From Rallus limicola (taxonomy: Eukaryota > Chordata > Aves > Gruiformes > Rallidae): 64,000 nt of DNA. Positions 11,401 to 23,400 of the stretch are shown here, piece after piece. The position numbers and the translations under genes are program-made. Position 1 is the stretch's first letter. Each line of letters begins with the position of its first letter. The stretch covers positions 71,182,520 to 71,246,519 of the forward strand of contig JAKCOZ010000001.1 in NCBI GenBank assembly GCA_022605955.1. The letters are read 5' to 3'. The notes under the pieces are model-generated. The model saw only the letters and a program-made list of their open reading frames with translations. It did no database searches and was not told the origin of the DNA.

Positions 11401-14400
11401 GAAGCATGAGCAGAAGTTACACAGGCAAAGGAAGTGATATAAACAAAAGCTATGAAAAGAAGTATTTTTAGCAACAGGCTTCTGACTAATTTAATCCTTA
11501 AAGAAGCCAAGCATATTAAGTCAAGCTTGTGCATTTTAGCTTTTTTATCCTCAGTTCCAGCTTCCATTTCAGACCACATTATCTCCCAACTTTTAGTGGG
11601 ACTTACAGACTAGAGTACTGTCTGGTTGGAAAGAAAGGTACTGTTAATGTTTTTCCTGCTATTTAGAGTAACTTCACTGAATTTTACAGTTACCTATCTT
11701 TATACCAACATAATGGGAGTAGAATTTGGCTTTAGGCACACTCTTATGGCACCAATTCACCTGAAATAAAACCAGCTGCTGAGCCTCACACTGTGTACCA
11801 GACAAACCTTGTTCACTTGGGTTCCTTACTAACACATTGCTTTGACTCAACTTCAAGTCCATAAATAGTCCCACTCATTTCCTTAGGGAGTATAGCTTTG
11901 GCAGAAACAAAAATTCTTTTCTCCTTGTAGTCAGCTGATCACCTTTCCCCCATTATCAAATGAAAAAAGCAAATCATGTGCCCATGTACAATGGAAAACT
12001 GTAAATTTCAAAATATACTGACAGTCTACAACCCAATTAGGGATGCTTCACAATGTGGAAGAAATTAACTGCCCACGTGCACAGACACAGCATTGGAAAA
12101 TAACGAGCACAAAACCACAGAACATGAGCAGAAAACTACCACCACTAACATCATCTGAGCTAAAAGTTGATATATTTACATGCATGTGTAAAATACGGAG
12201 GGCACATTGGAGGGGGAGGTTCAAGTTGACAATTACACATAAATATGTTTCCTAAACATTTTTGATCATGATACTTACACTGGGCTATCACACAGCTTAG
12301 TTTCCAGGGAGGAACCTGTTGATCTTCCTTCGCTGCAAAACCAAAGAAGATATGAAAAAAGCAGTGTATTTGGGGAACCCCCATCCACATACCTTGCTGA
12401 TACAGAAACCCTATCATCTCAGCCTGCTTTAATCCTGTTTTGACTTCAGGTGCTCTGGTACTAACACGTGACAATTTTCCTCCTCTACAGGTGGCCAATC
12501 TTAAGAGCCCCAGGAAAGACAACTTGCACCCTAAGCTGATGACAATACCACACTATTCATCTTAAATAAGCACAGGGGTTATGGTATGTGCAGGAGCTGC
12601 AGCAGCACCAAGCAGGGGAAGGCCACTGGCTCCCTGTGAATCATCCACAGGGGCATTTTGTGAGACATTAGTGATTTATTTGTTTGTTTGTTTTCCACAG
12701 TGGGACACAGATGAAATCCCTTCTGGTGGTGGTCAGAGGTGCATGAGGCACAGCACAGCAGAAAGCAAGCAAAGCTGGTCTTCTGGATAGGGTGCTTTCC
12801 TTGCTTGGAAGTGGAATAATCACATGTCAACATGTGCTTGCACTGATTTTTCACATCAAGATCAATGAGGGGGTTTAAGCCAACAAGATTTCCTTGCCTC
12901 TGGATTCTTAGTATTTGACAATCATTTAGATAAAGCCAGGGATTTGGACCCAGATGAAAAAAAACATTAGTAAAGCCTTTGTCTAGCTGTGAGTCCAGTG
13001 TACTTCTCTGTACCCCTGGCAGTGCCAGTCCAGAAGGGCAGGGACCAGGTTTCCTCACTGGGACAAGAAGGGTGCAGACTTGGAAATGCTGGAGGAAGAC
13101 AACAGCCACTTCTCACCCAGGAGGCTGCCACTGGGCTCAAGCAGGGGGGCCTCTGGGTGCCATGGCTCAGCCACAGCCCTGGGGTGGAGCCACATATCCC
13201 CACCCCAGCTTCCCTGCAACACTCTGCTTACACATTTTGTCTGGCTTTCAAAATCTTAGGCAAGGCTCTTGTAAGAGCAAGTGAAAAAATACCTCCATGT
13301 TTCATCATGCCAAAGGATGGCTGCAAGGATATCTCCTTCTCTAATCTTTTGAAATGTCACTTGGGTTTCCTCCTGGGGCTCCCTTAACAGCTCATGGCTA
13401 GAGCCAAACAGTCCTTTTGTTGCCGTGTTGGCAGTGTCTTACACCAAGTTTCAGCAACTGTGGAAAATGTCTGAATGCAGATCATCAGGAACTCATTTGT
13501 GTGAGCATAGCCAACACCATCTCAGCCAGACCCAGATGATGTAAGCCTAGATAAAAATAATGATCCTATGTCCTTCATTACACTACAGCAGCTTTTCTCT
13601 CCTTCTGTTTGTTTCTTACGAAGCAGCTGGTAAAGAGTGTGAGTGCTGCTACAAGCAACAGCAACCAAACTGATACTCACTTGCTGAAAAAGATTTAATC
13701 AATGCACTTCATGAACATAAGCTTCATTTGCTATAGCTAGTCAAGTGAATGCTAGCCTTGTTTAACTGACATAATGACAATACTACAGTAACTGACAGAT
13801 TATTACTCTCATTAAACGTCACAGAATGTTGGATTTACAATTGAAAAATACATGGAAACGGTAATACCTCATTTCACTTGCAAGATCTGGCCTAGGGTGT
13901 GTTTTCACTTTCTCAGCAACAGTTTCTGAGCTCTTGGATGTTGATGAAAAAGAAGGGATTGAAATCTGTAAAATACTGGTGTGGATCTGTAAGGAATTCT
14001 AAAAAGAATGAAGAACACATGTTACACTGTTTGGAGCCGAAATTAAGCACCATAAATGAGAAAAGAGTAACAGATAAACTACAAAAAGAAGGATTTGAAA
14101 TTACTTTTCTTTTTTTTTAAGTGGCATTTTTATTTCTATTGTATTACAATGATTTATTACTTGAAAGATGGGGCTGAAGATAAAACTCGAATCACTGCAC
14201 AGGATAAGCTACAGCACAGACAAAAATCTCCCCAAGTCTCTCAAAGCTGCCTGACAAATCTATCTCTATCACAGACACCATGGAGGGTGCTTCACTGTTC
14301 TGTTTTACTCCTGTCCTCAGCCACTCAGAGAACACCAAAAAGCTGCTAAACATTTAGTTTAATTTTGTTTTCTTTACAGTGCACTCATGCTGTTTTGCCA

Positions 14401-17400
14401 AGTATGTCAAGTCCCTGCTCTCACTCAGAGCTTGAAGAGATCTGTAGTTTTGCTACTGGAAAACATAAATGTAAAAGTCAGAGTTTGAACTACGACCTAC
14501 TTATCATTTAACTGAATGGATGTAACGATGATTGCACCCTTTTAAATATGACAGGATATATTAAATATCTGCCAACGTGTTTACTTCAAACTCATGAAAA
14601 ATTAAACCCAGCTCCTAAAAATAGCTATGTTTGATATGACAACCAATTCCTGTGTTTGACAGGAAAAGCAGTTAAGACCCACCTTCATGACAAACATGAC
14701 TGTTTGCTGTTTCATGATCCCATTTGATTATTAAGAGAAACTAACTGAACTGAACTCAAACGAAACTCCTCAGCACCTTTCACAAGAAAAGTACATTCTC
14801 CAAAAGGATATGGGACATTATAAAAGCTCTGCAACTCTGGAGAAAAAACCCAACTTTTCCAGAACTTTTGAGTTTTGGCACCTGCAATATGAATCCAGCC
14901 CAAGGAATGTTTTCCATAAGCAATGGCATTAAACGAGGAAGAAAAAAAACCCCCATACCTCTTCATGAATACTCAGGTTAAAGTCATCGTGGATGGGAGA
15001 TGCTGTTACTGGAGTTGGGGATGGGCTTTTCTCTGCATCAGTCAGACTTGGGGTGTCCAGTAAAACCGTGGAAACGGACCCTGAATTCAAGTAGTCTTCA
15101 CCATCACTTTCCTTGCCTGAAGGGAGAGGAGATAAAAACTTGTTGGCTTTACTTCTAGATACATGATGACCCTCTGCCCCACATGAGGCACAGCAGCATG
15201 TTCATTTATGGGCCAAAAAAGGGAAGAGGCTAGGATTATTTATTTTCTTTTAGACAGGTTACAATAGGAGAAGGGGAGTCATTCCCAAATGTCACTTCCC
15301 AATTCCACCACCACAACCTAACAGGTTTGGAGCAGATGGAGGACATACATCTAACAGCAAAAAAGCCCAGCAAATGCCCTCAGGGCATTTAGCGGGATCA
15401 ATTTCAAAAAGCTGAATAAGCTGGAGCAGTTATTTCCTGTCCTGTGTCCTGGAATTTCATACCAGATACTCCTTTTCCCTTATTTGCTAAGGGAAGACCA
15501 GGATGGCAAGTCTGCCTGAAACTTAAGATGTCTCTATGGTATCTTCAAGTGACCCACAGGAAAATGCAGCCCACTTAGCACCAGCTTTTAAGCAACTACA
15601 TTACATCTGCAGACCGCTGCATCTGGGTGTGTCTCAGTTAATGCCACAGCCCACACCAACATCTACCATTCTCTGCTTCCAGCGGGAGACTCGCTGCTCC
15701 TGAACAAGCCAAAGTGTTCCCAGCATAAGCCTCTCTTGCCTGTATTTCACTGCCTGAAATCTCTGTCCATCGACTGACCATGAAGCACAGTTCCCAGAGA
15801 CTCAAGGCCTGTTTTAACATCCTCCTGCCTCTGAAGGCATAGCACTGCGCATTAGAGTGATACCTCTTTAGAAACTACTACTCCTCCAATGCTCAGCATG
15901 GTGCTTTGCTCTCACCACCACCTCACCTCCTCCCTCACTCATCATCTGTTTTCCCAGCCTTGGCAGACGGAGGACATGCAGCTGTGTCCTTAGTTCCCCT
16001 GAGTGCTGGTTCCAAGAAAGGAAAAGCCTGTACATACTGAGATCCAAGGCCCACAGACAGCGAGGGCTGCCGGATCTCAACTTCCTTACAATAGGCGGTT
16101 CCCTCTCCCCTTGTTATCAGGTTGGTGGCAAAAATGCTTCCCTGTGGGAGTTGTTAGCCCAACATGCTCCAGGCACACACCAGTTCCCACCTGGTTTACA
16201 TCCATGACGCTGGAGTAAGAGAAGCTTCTTCCTGAACCCACCACGGAACCCACCTCAGGAATGCAGTACTCATAGGACATGCAATTGGAGAACATGGCCA
16301 AGGACCTTCACACAACCCTGCAAATCAGCCAGCTCCCTCAGGAGCGGAGGTCAGGATTTACCTGCTGCAGTCACTGCACCACCAGTGGTAACCACTTAAG
16401 ACCTTAGCAGAAGCAGAGAGGGGCACCAGGAACCTCTCTTTTCCCTGGATCTCACCTCCAGTTTCAGCAGCATGTCCAGATAGGGCTCCACCCACCACTT
16501 CTCCTGCCTTGGTCCAAGATGTCAAATATCAATCTACCACCACAGAAGTATGTATTTTGCACCCTCCCTCTGGCTATTGACAATCTTCACTCTTTGAAAG
16601 GATCTCTGGGGGCTCCTACATCCCTCTCCTAGGAAGAGCATCTGTTTCCAAAACTTGCACAGCCAACAAAAGCCACAAGCCCTTGCCTGCCCTTAAGAAG
16701 CTCAGGAAATGAGGTTAGGTTAACTCAAGGCCTGTGGAAGGCTGGGTTGGCCTTCTCTGGCCTTCAGCGGACTCAATGACAAAGAAGGTTTCCATAACAA
16801 GGTAATACAACTCTGTGGCACACAGACTTTTAAGTTGTGCACATATTATATGCACATACATTATCAGAATGCTAATGTAAAAAAATTGCTGGAGACAGGT
16901 CTTTCAAGGATGGTGACCTACAAAATGCACTTGAGAGCTGAAAGAACCGGATGATGCAGAGGGAAAAACCCATCCTAGATTGTAATGCAAACAGACCAGG
17001 ATTATTGCTGTAAAGGGAGATGCTAATTTTCTAACATCTAAGTGTTTTCATCTGAAAACCCAGAACCGTTCCAGTGCAATGCTCTACATGTGTTTCTTTT
17101 GTTTTCCTTTTGAGGAGGAAGGAGAGATATAGGGTATTCAGTGCAACTACATCAAACTGATGACCATCACCCTCAACAGTTGTCCTTTGGGGATCAGAAG
17201 CTTCTGGATCTGGAAACCTCCACCAGTCCTGGAACATACTGAATGAACCATTATGTGTTATGGTATGTCCTACAGACACCATTTCAGCCACACAGTTAAG
17301 CTCATTATCTAGTGGCAGAGAAGGTGGAGGTTTTTTTGGGGGGGTGTGAAACAAGACTGGTAAGAAAAGCCAGCCTGGCCCACCACTGTGGTAGGGAAGA

Positions 17401-20400
17401 ACTGCTCCACAGCTGCTGCACGTGGTGGTTTGTGAGGGCTTTGTTGCCTGCCAAAGGCATGGCATGTCACTGCAACACAGCCCTGGCAGCACATCCACTT
17501 TGCTACAGGCATTTCTGCAGGTCTCAGGCAGTGCTAGGGCAGCGTGGTGCTGGTTTGGCTGTATGAACATGCATGCCCAGGCACTGCTCTGCTACCAACC
17601 TCTCCCCAGGAATACATGCAAGAGAGGGGAACAGCAATTTTTAGCAGTTAATCACAGAATTACAGGCTGGTAGGGGTTGGAAAGGACATCTGGACATCAC
17701 CTAATCCAACCCCCCTGCTAAAGAAGAATCAACCTAGAGCAGACTGCACAGGATTGTGTCCAGGGTTTTGAATGGCTCCAGAGGAAACTTCACAGCCTCC
17801 CTGGGCAGCCTGTGCCAGTGCTCTGTCAGCACCACAGTACAGGTTTTTCCTCATGCTGAGAGGGAACCTCCTGTGTTCCAGTTTGTGTCCACTGCTCCTT
17901 GTCCTGTTGCTGGACACCACTGAAAAGTGTTTGGCCCCTATCCTCTTGACATGTGCCCTTCAGATATTTATATGGGTTGACAAGATCCTCTCTCAGTCTT
18001 TTTGGTGGGGGTTGGACTTGATGACCTCTTGAGGTCCCTTTCAACACCTACAGTTCTGTGATTCTCTTCTCCAGGCTGAACTCTTCTCCAGCTCTCTCAG
18101 CCTTTCCTCATACGAGAGTGTCTCCAGTCCCCTCATCATCTTTGCCCTGATGTAGCAGCCAGCCCTGAAAGGCATTTTGGGAGACTATGGAAAGAGCCTG
18201 AGAGCTTATCACATTCAAACTAATTTTATGAGGTGGAAATAAGCAAAGTAGTTACTACTACCAGATGGGAAATGGGACAGAACCCCAACTTGCAGCTTCC
18301 TGGACAAAAAAGGCAAATTACCAGTTCAGATCAGTTGAAGAGCTGGCTTTTAGTATACCTAAGAGATACTTCCAAAGATAGTAAATCTAGAGTTGATATA
18401 AAACTAGCACAATGTACCTAGAATTTAAATGAAAGCAGAGTTTAATTTCCTTTTTGATTGTACTATACCTTTTTTACCTTGAGCCAGTATCACCATGTCT
18501 TGAACCTTCTTGTACCTATTCAGGGACTGCCGAAGCTCTTCAATCTTCCGATCCTAAAATAAAGGAAAGTTGGGACTGTACTTCTTCCTTCAGCAAATCA
18601 AAGATAAGCAATACAAATACTAAGATACTCTTCAGTTTAACTGGTGGCAAGACTAAAAGAAATGGGAAGTGTGGATGGGACAGAACCCAGAACTCTAAGA
18701 GGCTTTGAAATATCAAAACTGGTAGTTAGCAAAATCCATTATCTAGCTGAATTGTCCCAGCCTTGAGAGTGGATTTCAGCTCCCTCATTAAGTCAAAGGT
18801 AGAGTATAATAAATTTGCCATGTACAAAAAAAACCCCCAGTAATCAAAGGATTTAGTGCTTTGGGGATCAAAAGAAAGCATTCTACAAAATGCATATGAA
18901 TATGCAAAATCATACATGAAAACAATTCATACTTCACAGGAAGCCCTTCTGGAAACACAGCTTGTGACATCTCACGGGAATGGTATGGAACTCTTTATAT
19001 TTTCAGAACACGTTGTAAACTGAAGTGGCACCCAACTGAATGACACAACAGTGTGATGACTCTGTGTACATGCAACAGAGCTCACAAATGCTCAGTTACA
19101 GGCCCTTAATGGCACCGCAGTGTTTCTGGCTACAGTGACTCTTACAACTGATTTTTTGGAACAGGAGATCGATTCTTATACCTTTGGCTTTCTAACTGAA
19201 TTGCAACAACTTCTTATGTGAAGATTTTCTTAGAGATTTAACTCAAACTGAGGAATTATTACTGAAAAAAAATAATGACTTTGCTACCTTCTCTTCATTT
19301 GCTGCCATTAGAGATTCTACCGCCTTCTTCATTTTCTGTACCTCTATATCTAAAAACACAATACAGTTCTCCAAGTCAATTTAAATAAGACAGTGGAAGG
19401 AAATAAGAAAAGCAAAAAAACCCAGAAGAAACTCGGTAATAACTGAAAGTAAATTTACAAATCCAAAGACAAAACCATAAGCCACTTAAATTCTATTTTA
19501 GATGGAAATACATAGACAACCCTTTTTCTTAAACCCCTTTTTTTTCCCCTGACATTTTTATCAAAGAAACAAATGAAATTCAGGAAACGTCCTTACCCAC
19601 CTCCCCAGCCTTAGCAAAACGGAGAAGTCAAGAGTAAAACTACTGCCTGACTTATTCCCCATTTTTCAGACCACCAAATAATTGCAAACCCAAAGGTCAA
19701 AAAACATGGAATGCTACAACTGGAGTGGAACAAAACGTCCTCGTTACAGCCGCCGACGAACACCCCGCACGGCATCTCAAAACCCCCCACTAACACAAAG
19801 CAACAGGCTGAATGGGTACGGTGAGGAAAGCATTGTGCGGTGATGCTTAGTCTGGATGCAGTATGGATGTAGAAGTGAGTTCAGCACAATGGAACGAGAC
19901 AAGTATTTGCTGTGACGAGCAGTCATGCTGGAATACACACTGTAGTTCAGACTCGGAAGAGGTGCCTAACACAGACACAGCGTCCTGCGCTTCATCTATA
20001 ATCCTTACAAAGCAGTACAGATACAGGGAAACATGTGTGCTCTAACAAAGTTAGACTGGACTAGAAATTCAAACCCAATGGAAATAGTCTCCATTTTTGC
20101 TACAATTCTGCTTTGCTTAAATGAGGTAAACTCTACCTTTTGGTACAAACATAAGCAACTGGCCAAATCTGCAGGCAAAAAGCATTTTACCTTGTTTTAA
20201 CTTCCTAAAACTTCTCTGAAAACAATCAGAATGGGAAGAATGTTTCCCCCCTTAATGAAATTCAGGAAGATGACAAGCTGCCTGGCTGGCTTTCTTCATG
20301 AAAGACATTTAGGCACCTTGGACTGAACAGCAACTGATGCAGTTCCAATGATTTTCCCTCAGTTATGCTAATGGAAAATCTCATTTACTGGATTGCAACT

Positions 20401-23400
20401 GCACTTCAGAGAGAGGCAACTGTTTTGTGAGCTTCTTTGAGACCAAATCTTTCTTTGTCTATCAGCTTGCCTTCAGGAAACTCTGTATTTGGAGTGTGAT
20501 ATATCCACCCTTACTCTCAAGTCTTCCTGTAAGTGCAACTAAGGGTTATAGATGATGCAACCTAACGACGTTTGTTAAAGCAGTTTTTGCAAACACATGC
20601 AGAAAGCTATCCTGTGTGAAAAAGCACTTCTGAAATGCAAATGCTTGTGGAAAGACACCAGGAACCTTACTTTTATCTTTGAGCTTCTTTTTGCAATTTT
20701 CATCTGTGCAGGAAAATCCATTGGATTTGAAATTAGCATCAAGGTCATGGCATTCAGTAACTTTTAAGGCAACATCGATACTTAAGGAGTCAATTATTCC
20801 TTATTTCTCATGGCAGAAGCAAGCAGTCCCCTGGGGCTAACGTTTCTGATGACACAAACTAGCCTCAGGGATCTCATCCACAACTACCTGTCTCAAGGAT
20901 GTATTTTTTTCCGCTGTGTGCTTCCCCTTGCTGGGCCTCAGGAAAGGCTGATGACTCTTAAGCTTAACACTCTACTGGCAAAAGCCAGCCTAGTGACAGC
21001 GGACACCTGTCTGTTCAGAAAGCAGAGTTCAGGCAACCGGGGTGGGCAACCTGCAGGCAACCTGTGCTCTCTGCAAGCAGCGTTACTTCATACTGGTCCA
21101 AGGCAGAAGACACCATGGGTCATCATGGCCGAATCTCCTGCTGAGTCACACTGAAAACTAAAGCTGAGACCCAGAGATTATGGGAGTTCGATACACACAG
21201 CAGCAGCCGCTGGGAAGAACTCCATATAAGTAGCCATAAATGCAGTAAAGCTAGACTTTGTTCACATTTAAATGTTCTAAAAAGGAAGAAAAAAAGAGGA
21301 AAAAAAATAGAAGAGAGAAGAGGGGGGGGGGGGGGAGAGAGAGAGGAGAGAGAGAGGGAGTGAAGAGGAGAGGGAGGAGGGAGAGGGAGGAGGGAGAGGG
21401 AGGAGGGAGAGGGAGGAGGGAGAGGGAGGAGGGAGAGGGGAGAGGGGAGAGGGAGAGGGAGGGGGGAGGAGGGGGGGGGAGGAGGGGGGGAGAGGGAGGG
21501 GGGAGAGGGAGGGGGGGAGAGGGAGGGGGGAGAGGGAGGGGGGAGAGGGAGGGGGGGAGAGGGAGGGGGGAGAGGGAGGGGGGAGAGGGAGGGGGGAGAG
21601 GGAGGGGGGAGAGGGAGGGGGAGAGGGAGGGGGAGAGGGAGGGGGAGAGGGGAGGGGGGAGAGGGAGGGGGGAGAGGGAGGGGGGGAGAGGGAGGGGGGG
21701 AGAGGGAGGGGGGAGAGGGAGGGGGGAGAGGGAGGGGGGAGAGGGAGGGGGGAGAGGGAGGGGGGAGAGGGAGGGGGGAGAGGGAGGGGGGGAGAGGGAG
21801 GGGGGAGAGGGAGGGGGGAGAGGGAGGGGGGAGAGGGAGGGGGGAGAGGGAGGGGGGAGAGGGAGGGGGGAGAGGGAGGGGGGAGAGGGAGGGGGGAGAG
21901 GGAGGGGGGAGAGGGAGGGGGGAGAGGGAGGGGGGGAGAGGGAGGGGGGAGAGGGAGGGGGGAGAGGGAGGGGGGAGAGGGAGGGGGGAGAGGGAGGGGG
22001 GAGAGGGAGGGGGAGAGGGAGGGGGAGAGGGAGGGGGAGAGGGAGGGGGAGAGGGAGGGGGAGAGGGAGGGGGAGAGGGAGGGGGAGAGGGAGGGGGAGA
22101 GGGAGGGGGAGAGGGAGGGGGAGAGGGAGGGGGAGAGGGAGGGGGAGAGGGAGGGGGAGAGGGAGAGGGAGAAAAGAGAAAAAAAGAGAAAAAAAAAATC
22201 ACAGTTCAGTGGGGTCCCTTTCAGTGATCTTTTGCAGTGGTTTTGGAAACAGATTATTTTGTTATATAAAATCTGACAATCTACACACTGCATTTTCCTC
22301 TGCGTGTCAGGAAAGAGACTAATTAATCTCTTGTGGGTTTGTTTTTCTAAAGAAGAACTTTAAAAGCACAACCTTGAAATCAGCAATAATTATCAGTGAG
22401 ATATATTCAAAAGTGAAATTGCAGCAGGTCAAAAAAGTCTGTGGAAAATTTTTCTGACAGTCTATGAAAAACTGTCTATTTTTAAGTAAGTTCCCAAATC
22501 TATGTTTCCCCAAAATACACAACTGAGCTTTTTTTAATTTGCAAGCAAATAAAAGAATTATCTGACATGTAAAATTTCTGGGCTAATTCAAGCTTAATTA
22601 GGATTTAGATTAAACAGTACACAAATCCAGACCCAGTCTTCAATTTCACCTACTTAGAGCTGGGTCCACACTGAAGATTTGCTGGTACCCATCGGACTTC
22701 AGCTCACACTATGGATCTTACCCTTCCTTACCAATTAAGGGTGTACAAGCAAAGCCCAGCATAGATACCCACACAGAAAGTCTCCTTCTCAATATCATCT
22801 ATTTGGGGAACTTGTTGAAATGATTCTGAGGATCTCTTTTGAGGCACTGTGCAATTCATGCAAAGAGCGACCCAGTGATTACCTAGCCTAGAATAAAGCT
22901 GACACTTGCTATGACAGTAGGTTGCATCATGAACACTTCTACTCCCTAAATATATATTTAAAAAGTAAACACAAAGACATAAAGTGTATGAAAATTGAGG
23001 CATTTATCTGTTATCTCCTACAATTACTCATGGAAACATGACCTCAGGTGAGGTGACTGAGGAGGGCATGCTGAGAGAGCCTCCCTTCTTACCTCTGTCC
23101 AGTATTTCAATTCCTTCTCCTTTCACCTTGGAAACCAATTTTTCCTGCAACCTTTTAACCTCGGCTTCTTTCTGCTCTAGTTTGTCTTTCAAGGCTGTGA
23201 GCTCATCCTGTAACAGACACAGAACCACTCAGTGACAGCTTCCACGTGCATCTGAGATGTTTCCAAAATTCCCTCCTGTGAAGCACAGTGGACGGGTCCT
23301 CAGCCAGTGAAAATGACTGAGGGCCCCCTGACCCTGGCTGAGGGTGCAGCCACCAAACTGCCTCTGAACATCACAACAGACTGCTGAGGCTTGTAAGGGG

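Larger units (their letters stand above)
15117..18468 (-). other. PPFIBP1: PPFIBP1 intron 10-11
   Basis: A 3.35 kb intron. Its only recognised content is the CR1 element at 17652-18150 with a second CR1 end nested in it. Confidence 0.8.

Noticed and set aside
12579..13387. Overlapping open frames of 101-176 residues on both strands
   Set aside because: No recognisable domain, no splice structure, lie in an intron, and both strands are open equally, as expected of moderately GC-rich non-coding DNA.
21123..22322. Open frames of 338-359 residues on both strands (Arg-Gly/Glu repeats on plus, Ser-Pro/Pro-rich on minus)
   Set aside because: They are translations of the purine minisatellite, open in several frames because the tract has no stop codons; no protein family similarity and located inside an intron.
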